NCBI RefSeq assembly: GCF_000213055.1
Contig: NZ_CM001165.1
Location: 4,796,945 to 4,860,944 of the forward strand
Source of the DNA: Streptomyces sp. Tu6071
GTDB lineage: Bacteria; Actinomycetota; Actinomycetes; Streptomycetales; Streptomycetaceae
Direction of reading: 5' to 3'
Length of the DNA stretch: 64,000 nt
A program made the translations under genes and the position numbers. Each line of letters starts with the position of its first letter. Positions within the stretch are counted from its first letter, which is position 1. Shown here one piece after another: positions 16,081-24,270 of this stretch. The notes beneath the pieces are model-generated. The model worked only from the letters and a program-made list of their open reading frames with translations, was not told the origin of the DNA and made no database searches.

Positions 16081-17289
16081 GTGCTGGGGGACGACGCGGA
16101 GCTGACCGCCGCGGTACTCGCGGCTCAGCGGGGGGACGAGGCCGCTTTCCGTACGGTGTACCGCGAGGTGCAGCCGCGCCTGCTCGGCTACATCCGGACC
16201 CTCGTCGGCGAGGCCGACGCCGAGGACGTGGCCTCCGAGTCCTGGCTCCAGATAGCCCGTGACCTGGGCCGTTTCGACGGCGACGCGGACCGCTTCCGGG
16301 GCTGGGCCGCGCGGATAGCGCGCAATCGCTCCCTCGACCACATCCGGATGCGGGGCCGCCGCCCCGCCGTCGGCGGCGACGAGTCCGAACTCACCGTGCG
16401 GCCGGGGAACTCCGACACGGCGGGCGAGGCCATCGAGGCGCTCGCGACCGGCGAGACCCTCGCCCTCATCGCCCGCCTCCCGCAGGACCAGGCCGAGGCC
16501 GTCGTCCTCCGCGTCGTCGTGGGCCTCGACGCGAAGAGCGCCGCAGCGACCCTCGGCAAACGTCCGGGCGCGGTACGCACGGCGGCCCACCGGGGACTGA
16601 AGAAACTGGCCGAACTCCTCGGCGGGCGCGAGGCGGACGGGGCGGACGGGCGCGGCGGGACGACCGGCGGCGGGACGGGCATCGCCGACGCGGGCGAGGG
16701 CCCGGGGCCCGCCGGTTCCGTGGGCGGCACCGGCCCCGGCGGCCCGGCCGGACCCGGCGGCGCCGGGGGAGCGGGCGGAGCGGGCGGCCCCGGCGGGGCC
16801 CGGGTGCCCGGCGGTGTGCGCGGCGCGGGCGGGCGCCTGCCCGGCGGCCCGCGCGGCACGACGGGCGCGGTCCGCGACAGCGTCCACGACGGCACGGGCC
16901 GCCCGTCCGGCGAGGGCGAGCACGAGCACGAGCGCGGCGGGGCGCGTACGTACGGAGAGGTAGCGACGTACGGCGAGGCGGCGACGTACGGCGAGGCGGC
17001 GACGTACGGAGACGCCGCCCCGTACGAGGGCGAGCGCCCCCACGCCCGCCCGCACCCCGCGTCCCCCGGCCATCCCACCGGCGGCCACCCGGCCCCGGCT
17101 TCCGGCCACTCCACCCCCGGCCACCCGGCCCCCGGTCACCCCGCCCCCGCTTCCGGTCACCCCGCCCCCGTCCCGCCCGCCCGGCGGGCCGCCGTTCCCG
17201 CGCAGCGGCGGGGCGAGGGGCAGGGCGGGCGGCAGTCGGTGCCCGCCGGGGCGAGCCCCTGCCCCGGCGTCGTGCGGAAGGAGGCGTGA
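16081..17289 (+). CDS. ECF sigma factor with a 210-residue disordered tail
   Basis: Residues 1-185 are a compact ECF sigma factor: region 2 at about 10-85 (AFRTVYREVQPRLLGYIRTLV, DAEDVASESWLQIAR, WAARIARNRSLDHIRMR) and region 4 at about 125-180 (ARLPQDQAEAVVLRVVVGLD, AAATLGKRPGAVRTAAHRGLKKL). The last 215 or so residues are low-complexity: Gly-rich, then four copies of TYGEAA-like units and GHPAPASGHSTP-type repeats. The core should direct RNA polymerase to a stress or envelope regulon; the tail is unexplained. GTG 16081 is the start. Stop and next start overlap as TGATG, coupling it to a membrane protein that may be its anti-sigma factor. Confidence 0.85.
   Translation: MLGDDAELTAAVLAAQRGDEAAFRTVYREVQPRLLGYIRTLVGEADAEDVASESWLQIARDLGRFDGDADRFRGWAARIARNRSLDHIRMRGRRPAVGGDESELTVRPGNSDTAGEAIEALATGETLALIARLPQDQAEAVVLRVVVGLDAKSAAATLGKRPGAVRTAAHRGLKKLAELLGGREADGADGRGGTTGGGTGIADAGEGPGPAGSVGGTGPGGPAGPGGAGGAGGAGGPGGARVPGGVRGAGGRLPGGPRGTTGAVRDSVHDGTGRPSGEGEHEHERGGARTYGEVATYGEAATYGEAATYGDAAPYEGERPHARPHPASPGHPTGGHPAPASGHSTPGHPAPGHPAPASGHPAPVPPARRAAVPAQRRGEGQGGRQSVPAGASPCPGVVRKEA
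16948..17019 (+). repeat. 18-bp tandem repeat, four copies, coding
   Basis: Four units of ACGTACGGCGAGGCGGCG type in the sigma factor tail (16948, 16966, 16984, 17002); the middle two are identical. They encode TYGEVA, TYGEAA, TYGEAA and TYGDAA. Confidence 0.9.
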
Positions 17290-18347
17290 TGGCACAGGAG
17301 TCCGGCACGCGCCGCACGGGCGCCGCGCCGCCCGGCGGCCGTCCCGCGCGCACCGAGCGCGCCCTCGCCCGTACGGCGCGGGCCGCGCTGCTCGCGGAGC
17401 GCCCGTACGAGTCGCTCGACCCCCGGGCGCGGACCGAGGCCCGCCGGGTCGAGGCGGCGCTCGGCACCCTGACGCGCCCCGGAGGGCCGTCCGGCCCCCC
17501 GGAGCCGCCCGCCGAACTGCTCGCGGTCTTCCGCGCGGGCGCCGCGCGTGACGCGCGGGGGGCGGAGGCGCCCGCCGGGACGCGCTTCGGGGCGCGGCGC
17601 GCGCGGCTGCTCGCCGCCGGGGTGCTGAGCCTCGGCATGGTCGGCGGCGTCGCCGTCGCTGGCGGCACCGGCGCGCTCACCTCCTTCCCGAGCTTCCCGA
17701 GGACGGTCCAGCCGCGCGACCCCGGCCCCGCCCCCGACGATTCCGGCACCCCCGAGGGCGCGGTCCCGGGAGCCACCTCGTCCCCCGACCCGGCGCGGGA
17801 ACTGCTCGCCCCCTCCGGCCAACCGTCCGGGGTGTCCCCCAGCCCCTCCCCGAGCGGCACCCGGAGCGGCCCCGCCGCCACCGGCACCGCCGCCTCCGGC
17901 ACCGCGAACGCCTGCCGCGCGCACCTGCGCGGGCACGTCGTACGTGCGACGGAGCGGCGGCTCGCGGCGCTCGCGGGCGGGACGGGGCGGATCGAGGCGT
18001 ACTGCGCCTCGCTCCTGCGCGGCGGGACCCACGTCCCGGGCCCGAGCCTGCCGGTCCCCGCCCCGGCGGCCCCCTCGCTGACCCTCCCGGGGCTCCCGGG
18101 CCTCCCCACCACGTACCCCACCTACGGTTTCGAGGAGCCCACCGGCAGCCCGAGCCCGAGCCCGACCCCCTCCGCCACCGAGGAGCCGGACGGCAGCGGG
18201 ACGCCGACGTGGGGACCCCACGAGACGAGCCCCGCCCCGCCGACGGACGCCCCGTCACCACCCCCCGACTCCCCGGAGGCCCCGGCCCCGGCCGACTCCC
18301 CGGCGCCCTCCGCACCGCCCACCGGGGACCTCCGGGACCAGCCCTGA
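17289..18347 (+). CDS. single-pass membrane protein, candidate anti-sigma partner
   Basis: 352 residues. The cytosolic N-terminal 100 residues are Arg/Ala-rich, followed by one helix (LLAAGVLSLGMVGGVAVAGG, about 110-130) and a long Pro/Ser/Thr-rich extracytoplasmic part. Inside that part sits one conserved-looking segment with two Cys (ACRAHLRGHVV to IEAYCASLLRG). There is no recognisable zinc anti-sigma (HxxxCxxC) motif, so the anti-sigma role rests on topology and on its TGATG coupling with the ECF sigma gene. ATG 17289 follows GGAAGGAGG. Convergent with the L,D-transpeptidase. Confidence 0.65.
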   Translation: MAQESGTRRTGAAPPGGRPARTERALARTARAALLAERPYESLDPRARTEARRVEAALGTLTRPGGPSGPPEPPAELLAVFRAGAARDARGAEAPAGTRFGARRARLLAAGVLSLGMVGGVAVAGGTGALTSFPSFPRTVQPRDPGPAPDDSGTPEGAVPGATSSPDPARELLAPSGQPSGVSPSPSPSGTRSGPAATGTAASGTANACRAHLRGHVVRATERRLAALAGGTGRIEAYCASLLRGGTHVPGPSLPVPAPAAPSLTLPGLPGLPTTYPTYGFEEPTGSPSPSPTPSATEEPDGSGTPTWGPHETSPAPPTDAPSPPPDSPEAPAPADSPAPSAPPTGDLRDQP

Positions 18348-18541
18348 TCCCGCCGCGCGGGGGCGCGCGCGAACGGGGTGTGACACTTTTCGCGCCCTTG
18401 ACGCAGAGATAAGTGAGCCGACTGGTCATCGGCTGTCGCACGAGCCGGGGTTCCCCCCGTACCACCGGCTCGTTGCCACCGGCGCGGGCGGGACACGTTC
18501 CCCCGGTCCCGTCCGCGCCTCGGCACATACTGAGCGGACGT

Positions 18542-19435
18542 TCAGTACACGATCACCTTGTCCCCCGTGCGCACCGTGTCGAAGAGCGCGGCGACCTTCG
18601 CCTTGTCCCGTACGTTGACGCAGCCGTGCGAGGCGCCCGCGTAGCCGCGCGCGGCGAAGTCGGGGGAGTAGTGCACGGCCTGGCCGCCGCTGAAGAAGAG
18701 CGCGTAGGGCATGGGCGTGTGGTAGATCGTCGAGACGTGGTCGCGGGACTTCCAGTAGACCTTGAAGGTGCCGTCACGGGTCGGCGTGTACGCGGAGCCG
18801 AAGCGGACGTCCATGACGGAGACGACGCGCCCGTCCACCATCCACGCGAGGGTCCGGCTCTTCTTGCTGACGCACAGGGCGCGTCCCGTGAGGCAGCGGG
18901 GATCGGGCCTGGTGGGCGGCAGCGTCGTCTCGGGATACAGCGCGGCCTTCGTCGGCGCGGGTCCCGCGGCCCTGAGCCGCGCCCACGTCGCGGCGTCGAG
19001 CACGCCGCTCGCCGCGAGCCCCCGGTCGCGCTGGAACGCGGCGAGCGCCTGCGCGGTGACGTCCCCGAAGTACCCGGTCGGCTGCTGCCGGAAGAACCCG
19101 AGCGACCAGAGCCGGGCCTGCAGGGCGCGCACGTCGGAGGTGCGCTGTCCCTTGCGGGGGAGGGCGGGGGCGGTCGAGCGCGGCGGGGTGCTCGGGCGCG
19201 GGGCGCTGGCGCGGGGCGCGGGGCTCGTACGGGCGGGCGCGGGGTTCACCGGGGCCGGGCGCGTGGGGGCGGGACTCGTCCGGGCGGGGCTAGACCGGGC
19301 CGGAGCGGGCGTCGCGACGGAGCCGGGCGCCTTCGCCTCGCCGGAGACGCCGGCCCCGGCCACCCCGTCCACCCTGCACCCGGCGAGCACGAGCACACCC
19401 AACACCCCTGCCACGACCACCGATCCGCGCCGCAT
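18542..19435 (-). CDS. L,D-transpeptidase lipoprotein with peptidoglycan-binding domain
   Basis: 297 residues. A lipoprotein signal (RRGSVVVAGVLGVLVLAGC) is followed by a Pro/Ala/Ser-rich spacer with repeated RTSPAP-like units. Then come a PG_binding_1 domain (RTSDVRALQARLWSLGFF, FGDVTAQALAAFQRDRGLAASG) and a YkuD domain. The active site is SHGCVNVRD, with the nucleophilic Cys near the C-terminus. It forms 3-3 cross-links in peptidoglycan or attaches proteins, acting outside the membrane. ATG 19435 is best spaced from GAGGGGG; ATG 19441 adds two residues. It ends 195 bp from the membrane-protein gene. Confidence 0.88.
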   Translation of the reverse strand: MRRGSVVVAGVLGVLVLAGCRVDGVAGAGVSGEAKAPGSVATPAPARSSPARTSPAPTRPAPVNPAPARTSPAPRASAPRPSTPPRSTAPALPRKGQRTSDVRALQARLWSLGFFRQQPTGYFGDVTAQALAAFQRDRGLAASGVLDAATWARLRAAGPAPTKAALYPETTLPPTRPDPRCLTGRALCVSKKSRTLAWMVDGRVVSVMDVRFGSAYTPTRDGTFKVYWKSRDHVSTIYHTPMPYALFFSGGQAVHYSPDFAARGYAGASHGCVNVRDKAKVAALFDTVRTGDKVIVY

Positions 19436-19615
19436 CCGCATCCCCCTCGTCGTCCGGACGCCTTCTGAATGCCCCGGACAGGACGGGACGAACCCCCCGT
19501 GCCTCCTGCCGGTGGACACGTTGCTCGACGGCGACTGAGGCGGGCGGTCCGGCGGGGCTGTCCGGCTGCCGGAAAGGGGGTGTTCGCGTGGGTACGCGCG
19601 TGCGACACTGCCGCC

Positions 19616-20269
19616 ATGTTCGGCGTCATAGATCTCCCCACGTACCTCGCGGGCGTTGCCCTCATCGTCCTGCTGCCCGGACCCAACTCGCTCTACGTGC
19701 TCTCGGTGGGCGCGCGGCGCGGGGTGCGGACCGGGTACAAGGCCGCCGCCGGGGTGTTCCTCGGGGACACGGTGCTCATGACGCTGTCGGCGGCCGGGGT
19801 CGCCTCGCTGCTCCAGGCGAACGAGGTGCTGTTCTCGATCGTCAAGTACGCGGGCGCCGGTTACCTGACGTGGCTCGCCTACGGGATGATCCGCTCCGCG
19901 CTCGCGCTGTGGCGCACGCGCAGGGAGCGGGCCGCCGGGGCGGCGGGCGAGGAGGTGCCCGCCGGACGCGAGCGGCCCTTCCGCCGGGCCTTCGTGATCA
20001 GCCTCTTCAACCCGAAGGCGATCCTCTTCTTCATCGCGTTCTTCGTGCAGTTCGTCGACCCGGCCTACGCCCACCCGGCGCTCTCCTTCGTCGTGCTCGG
20101 CTTCTTCGCCCAGCTCGCCAGCGCCCTCTACCTCAGCGTCCTCATCTTCACCGGCACCCGCCTCGCCGCCGCCTTCACCCGCCGCCGTCGCCTCCGCGCC
20201 ACGGTCACCTCGGCGGCGGGAGCCCTCTTCCTGGGCTTCGCGGTGAAGCTCTCGCTGAGCGGCGTCTGA
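19616..20269 (+). CDS. LysE/LeuE-family amino-acid exporter
   Basis: 217-residue inner-membrane exporter with six predicted helices. The N-terminus reads LAGVALIVLLPGPNSLYVLSVGARRGVRTGY, the PGPN motif and following Gly-Arg typical of the LysE/RhtB superfamily; FNPKAILFFIAFFVQFVDP is the second family motif. LeuE-like members export leucine or homoserine-lactone-type compounds; the substrate is uncertain here. ATG 19616 lacks a ribosome site, but GACACT lies 6 nt upstream, which fits a leaderless promoter. Divergent from the L,D-transpeptidase and convergent with the monooxygenase. Confidence 0.88.
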   Translation: MFGVIDLPTYLAGVALIVLLPGPNSLYVLSVGARRGVRTGYKAAAGVFLGDTVLMTLSAAGVASLLQANEVLFSIVKYAGAGYLTWLAYGMIRSALALWRTRRERAAGAAGEEVPAGRERPFRRAFVISLFNPKAILFFIAFFVQFVDPAYAHPALSFVVLGFFAQLASALYLSVLIFTGTRLAAAFTRRRRLRATVTSAAGALFLGFAVKLSLSGV

Positions 20270-20354
20270 ACGCCTCCGCACACCCGAACGCGTGCGGCCC
20301 GCAGCGGACTTCGGGCGCCGCTCCTCCATCTGAGCCGCCCCGGGAGTCGGGATC

Positions 20355-21836
20355 TCAGGCCCCGTCCGGCGCCGCGTGCGCCGCCGCTCCCAGGTGCCGC
20401 TCCAGCCACGCCACCGCCCCCTCCGGGGCCAGCCCCTCGCCGCCGCCCGTCCAGGCCACGTAGCCGTCGGGGCGGATGAGGAAGAGGCCCTGGCCGTAGG
20501 GGGCGTAGGGGCCGATGGCGTGGGTGCGGACGTGCGCGGGGAGGGTGCTGGGGAAGGGGAGGGCGACCTCGTCGGGGGTGCGGCCCAGCCCCACCGCCAG
20601 GTAGGTCCAGTGCGGGCCCCGGAAGACGTCGAAGAGGCGTTCGCCGGGGGCGTCCCCGAACGGCCCGTCCGGCGCCCTGTCCCCCGCGCGGAGCGGGGCA
20701 TCCGCTCCGCTCGTGTGCTCGCTCAGGCTCGATTCCCGGTAGTGGAGGCCCAGTTGGCGGGTCTCCTTGCCCCTGCGGGTCTCGCCCCTGTGGACGCGCG
20801 TGGAGAGGTCGAGCATCCCGGCGGCGACCGCGCGGCGCTCCTCCTCGTACGTGGCGAGCAGCGCTTCCGGGGCGCCCGCGAGGACGGCGCCGAGCTTCCA
20901 GCCGAGGTTGTACGCGTCCTGGATGCTCGTGTTGAGGCCCTGGCCCCCGGCCGGTGAGTGCACGTGCGCCGCGTCCCCCGCGAGGAACACGCGGCCGTCC
21001 TGGAAGCGGTCGGCGAGCGCCGCGCGGGCGGTGAAGGCCGAGGCCCACGCCACGGCGGTCACCCGCGAGGGCGCGAGGTGCGTGCGCGCGGCGATCGCCG
21101 CCCGTACCGCCTCGGGGTCCGTCTCGACGGCGGTGCCCTCGGGGAAGGCCGTGACGAACTGGAAGTCGTCGGTCCCGGCGAGCGGGCACAGCGCCGCGAA
21201 ACCCCCGTCCGCGCCCGGGAAGACGTGCCAGTGGGTACGGGGCAGCGCGCCCTCCGCGAGCCGCACGTCCGCGACGAGCATCGGCTTCGGGTCCACCGTC
21301 CCGCCCGTCATGCCGATCCCGAGCAGCCGCCGCACGGCACCGCGCGCCCCGTCCGTGCCGACGGCGTACCGGGCCCGCACGCTCCCCGCGCGCCCGGCGA
21401 AGCGCAGGCGCGCCCCCTCGGCGTCCTGCTCCAGGCCGGTCAGCTCGTGCCCGTACGAGACCTCGCCGCCCAGCTCCGTGAGCCGCTCGCGAAGGAGCCG
21501 GGCCGTGCGCCACTGCGGCAGCATGAGCGTGCCGCCGTACGGCTCGCTCTCCGTCGGCTCCGCCTCCTCGATCATGCGGAACTCGTCGCCCGGCGTGCCC
21601 GCCGTCCACGGCAGGTTGGGCGGGTACGGGCCGCCCGCCGCCAGGAAGCGGCTCGCGAGGCCGAGGTCGTCGAGGACTTCGAGGGTGCGGGACTGGATGC
21701 CCTTGCCGCGCGAGCCCGCGAAAAGGTCCGTGCCGCGCTCGGCGAGCAGGACCCGCGCGCCGCGCCGCACGAGGTCGATCGCGAGCGTGAGCCCGGTGGG
21801 GCCCGCGCCGATCACCGCGACGTCGTAGGTGTTCAT
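20355..21836 (-). CDS. FAD-dependent aromatic monooxygenase (PHBH fold)
   Basis: 493-residue class A flavin monooxygenase. Motifs are VAVIGAGPTGLTLAIDLVRRGARVLLAERG (FAD ADP-binding, residues 6-35), a DG-type motif in AVGTDGARGAVR near 155, and LAGDAAHVHSPAGGQGLNTSIQDAYNLGWKL near 280-310. The C-terminal thioredoxin-like domain is present. It resembles polyketide hydroxylases and rifampicin monooxygenase-like enzymes that hydroxylate aromatic xenobiotics or antibiotics using NAD(P)H and O2. ATG 21836 has AAGGAG inside the operator upstream. Divergent from a TetR regulator that should repress it, so it is probably substrate-inducible. Confidence 0.9.
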   Translation of the reverse strand: MNTYDVAVIGAGPTGLTLAIDLVRRGARVLLAERGTDLFAGSRGKGIQSRTLEVLDDLGLASRFLAAGGPYPPNLPWTAGTPGDEFRMIEEAEPTESEPYGGTLMLPQWRTARLLRERLTELGGEVSYGHELTGLEQDAEGARLRFAGRAGSVRARYAVGTDGARGAVRRLLGIGMTGGTVDPKPMLVADVRLAEGALPRTHWHVFPGADGGFAALCPLAGTDDFQFVTAFPEGTAVETDPEAVRAAIAARTHLAPSRVTAVAWASAFTARAALADRFQDGRVFLAGDAAHVHSPAGGQGLNTSIQDAYNLGWKLGAVLAGAPEALLATYEEERRAVAAGMLDLSTRVHRGETRRGKETRQLGLHYRESSLSEHTSGADAPLRAGDRAPDGPFGDAPGERLFDVFRGPHWTYLAVGLGRTPDEVALPFPSTLPAHVRTHAIGPYAPYGQGLFLIRPDGYVAWTGGGEGLAPEGAVAWLERHLGAAAHAAPDGA

Positions 21837-21844
21837 GGACTCAC

Positions 21845-21900
21845 TCCTTAACGGTGTTAAGCGCTGGTGTCCGCAAGGATGCGCTTAACGGCGTTAAGGA
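21845..21900. promoter_or_regulatory. twin inverted TetR operators overlapping both ribosome sites
   Basis: TCCTTAACGGTGTTAAGCGC (21845-21864) and its mirror GCGCTTAACGGCGTTAAGGA (21881-21900) each contain a CTTAAC-n3-GTTAAG palindrome. The AAGGAG ribosome site of each divergent gene is the outer edge of one operator, so bound repressor would cover both promoter and translation start. Arrangement typical of an autoregulating TetR. Confidence 0.85.
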
Positions 21901-21908
21901 GTCAAGCG

Positions 21909-22601
21909 ATGCTCTTCGCGGCCGTCTACATTGGGGGCGTGGCCAGCAAGAATCAGACGCCCCGGCTCGACCGGGCACAGGTCGTGGACACCGCGCTGCG
22001 ACTGCTCAACGAAGTCGGTCTCGACCGGCTCAGCCTGCGGCTCATCGCGGGGGAGCTGGAGGTGAAGGCGCCCGCGCTCTACTGGCACTTCCGCGACAAG
22101 CGCGAACTGCTCGACGAGATGGCCACGGAGATGTACCGGCGGATGACGGCGGGGGGCGACGAACCGTCGGGACCCGCCGCCGGGGACTGGCGCGGGCGGC
22201 TCACCGCGACCGCGCGCGGGCTGCGCGCGGGCCTGCTCTCCTGGCGCGACGGGGCCCGCGTCTTCTCGGGCACCCGCTTCACCGGCGACGAGCACGGCCC
22301 CGGCCTGGAGGCCCAGCTCGCGGCCCTCACGGCGGCCGGCTTCACCCTCGCGCAGGCGGCCACGACGAGCACGGCGCTCTTCACGTACGTCCTGGGCTTC
22401 GTCACCGAGGAGCAGGGCATGATCACGTACGCCGACGACCCGCGCCCCGCCTTCGACATCGCCGAACGCGAGCGCCGCCTCGCCGCGACCCCCCTCGCGG
22501 CCGAGGCCGGCCCCCTCGTCTTCGGCGACTACGACGCCCGCTTCACGGAGGGCGTCGCACTGCTCGTGACGGGGGCGGGGGCGCGGTACGGGGTGGCGTG
22601 A
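21909..22601 (+). CDS. TetR/AcrR-family repressor
   Basis: 230 residues from ATG 21909 or 220 from GTG 21939. The DNA-binding domain reads LDRAQVVDTALRLLNEVGLDRLSLRLIAGELEVKAPALYWHFRDKRELLDEM, the classical tetracycline-repressor-type HTH with an LYWHF recognition end. The C-terminal TetR_C-like ligand domain continues to the end. ATG 21909 is preferred because AAGGAG is placed exactly as for the divergent monooxygenase. However, the extra MLFAAVYIGG is unusual, and GTG 21939 would give the conventional N-terminus. Likely represses itself and the monooxygenase until an aromatic or polyketide ligand binds. Confidence 0.9.
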   Translation: MLFAAVYIGGVASKNQTPRLDRAQVVDTALRLLNEVGLDRLSLRLIAGELEVKAPALYWHFRDKRELLDEMATEMYRRMTAGGDEPSGPAAGDWRGRLTATARGLRAGLLSWRDGARVFSGTRFTGDEHGPGLEAQLAALTAAGFTLAQAATTSTALFTYVLGFVTEEQGMITYADDPRPAFDIAERERRLAATPLAAEAGPLVFGDYDARFTEGVALLVTGAGARYGVA

Positions 22602-22629
22602 GGGGGGCGCCCGGCGGGGCTCACACGGC

Positions 22630-22700
22630 GGTACGGGGCGGCGCTCACGGTACGGGGCGGGCGCACGAGCACGGGGCGGGCGCTCACGAGCACGGGGCGA
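22630..22700. repeat. GGTACGGGGCGG repeats between convergent genes
   Basis: GGTACGGGGCGG occurs at 22630-22641 and 22649-22660, followed by two related GAGCACGGGGCG units. They fill the 148-bp gap between the TetR stop and the acyltransferase stop. The same word recurs in other convergent gaps of this window (28268, 28292). Confidence 0.6.
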
Positions 22701-22749
22701 CGCCCCACGGGTACCGGGCGCGTGTCGCACCCGTACGGAACCGGCCCCG

Positions 22750-23928
22750 TCAGCGCCCCGTACGCGCCTGAGCGACCCCCCGCGCCACCGCCCGCCGCAG
22801 CTTCGGCGTCAACGGCCGCTCCACGCAGCGGTGCAGGAGCCAGGCGAGGAGCAGCATCGCGGCGATCGTCGCGGGGAACGTGACGGCGGCCGGGACGCCG
22901 AGCGAGACGTGCAGGGCGTGCACGACGACCCAGCCCAGGTGTTCGTGGACGAGGTAGAAGGGGTACGTGAGCGCCCCCGCCACCGTCAGCCAGCGCCAAT
23001 TGGCGCGGTCGAGCCAGCCCACGGCGATCGCCGCGACGGCCGCGAAGCCGAGCGTCACGATCGCGATGATCACGACGGTCGAGCGGTACGAGAAGGCGTC
23101 GGGCCCGTCCGGGTGCCACAGGTCGCCGACCGCGTAGTGCTGGCCGAGGAGCAGCCCGAGCAGCGCGAAACCCCAGCCGAGGACGTCGCGGCGGTCGCGG
23201 TGCACGAGGTAGAGGCCGATGCCGCCGACGAAGAACGGCGCGTAGCGCGGCATGAGAACCTGGTCCAGGAGCGCCGAGTCCGCCGCGTCGCCGAGCGCGG
23301 CGGCGAGCGTCCACAGCGCGCAGAAGAGGACGACCCTGCGCCGCGTCACCCCGGGCAGGACGACACACACCGCGAACAGCGCGTAGAACCGGACCTCGGC
23401 CCACAGCGTCCAGCACACCCCGAGCACGCGCGGCGCGCCGAGCGGCATCTGGAGCAGCGTCAGGTTGAGGAGCGTGTCGCTCGGTGAGAGCGCGTGCCAC
23501 AGCACCCACGGCAGCGCGAACACACCGCTGACCAGCAGGATCGCGACCCAGTACGCGGGCATGAGGCGCGCCACGCGCGAGGCGAAGAAGTCCGTGAGGC
23601 CGCGCCCCCAGCCGCTCATGCAGATCACGAACCCGCTGATGACGAAGAAGATCTGCACCCCGAGCGGACCGTAGGCGAACCACTCGTGCAGGCGCGGGAA
23701 CTGGGCGGCGGGCGAGGCGCCCCAGGCCCGCGTGATGTCGCCGCCCCGGCCGCCGTAGTGGTAGCACGCGACCATGAGCGCGGCGAGCAGGCGCAGGCCG
23801 TCGAGGGCGCGCAGGCGGGGGCGCCGGGGAGGCGCGGGGTCGGTCGCCGCCGGGATGGGGGGCGCCGCCTCGGTGGGGAGCGCGCGGTGGAGCGGTGCCA
23901 CGCGGACGGGCTCGGCGGGTGCGGACAT
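22750..23928 (-). CDS. acyltransferase 3 (OafA-like) membrane O-acyltransferase
   Basis: 392-residue polytopic membrane protein of the acyltransferase_3 family. It has about ten hydrophobic helices, and near the N-terminus the hallmark RLRALDGLRLLAALMVACYHYGG with the conserved Arg and catalytic-type His. FFVISGFVICMSGWGRGL is the second family signature. These proteins O-acetylate surface polysaccharides, lipids or antibiotics. ATG 23928 follows an AAGAAGG ribosome site; further upstream ATG 24012 is weaker. Divergent from the GT29 gene, so it may acylate the polymer made by that cluster (inference). Confidence 0.87.
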   Translation of the reverse strand: MSAPAEPVRVAPLHRALPTEAAPPIPAATDPAPPRRPRLRALDGLRLLAALMVACYHYGGRGGDITRAWGASPAAQFPRLHEWFAYGPLGVQIFFVISGFVICMSGWGRGLTDFFASRVARLMPAYWVAILLVSGVFALPWVLWHALSPSDTLLNLTLLQMPLGAPRVLGVCWTLWAEVRFYALFAVCVVLPGVTRRRVVLFCALWTLAAALGDAADSALLDQVLMPRYAPFFVGGIGLYLVHRDRRDVLGWGFALLGLLLGQHYAVGDLWHPDGPDAFSYRSTVVIIAIVTLGFAAVAAIAVGWLDRANWRWLTVAGALTYPFYLVHEHLGWVVVHALHVSLGVPAAVTFPATIAAMLLLAWLLHRCVERPLTPKLRRAVARGVAQARTGR

Positions 23929-24270
23929 GCGCGCCTTCTTCGGGACGGGTGGACGACGAGGCCGCCGTTCCCGGTCGGGGAGGTACGGCGGCCCTGGCAG
24001 CGTAGGGAGCAAGACGGCGTCCCGTACGTCCCTGACGGGACCGTTCGCCAGGTCTTCGGCGAGAGTTCACCGGCAGCGCCCGTGCGCGGCGATCGCGGTG
24101 GGAAGGGGATTCGCCACCCCTTCGCCGTCCGTTCACCTTCACGTGGCGGCGCTTTACCCCGCGCGCCGAAGACTGCCGCACGCCCCCCGTCCGCGTCCAC
24201 GCGCCCCGGGGGCGGGACTTCGCGCCCGTGGCGCACCGCACATCCGCACCACCGAACCGCCAGGAGAGCC
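23929..24270. promoter_or_regulatory. divergent region, acyltransferase / GT29
   Basis: 342 bp without a gene. A minus-strand -10 candidate TACGCT lies at 23999-24004, about 70 nt before the acyltransferase. An inverted repeat GAAGGGG / CCCCTTC (24102-24108, 24117-24123; 8-nt loop) is in the middle. AGGAG just before 24271 is the ribosome site of the rightward gene. No -10 for that gene is convincing. Confidence 0.4.

Noticed and set aside
16948..17019. CRISPR-like array
   Set aside because: Eighteen-bp units are contiguous with no spacers and encode a protein repeat.
23494..24270. Extension of the GT29 gene far upstream
   Set aside because: That frame is antisense to the acyltransferase; ATG 24271 with AGGAG is the real start.
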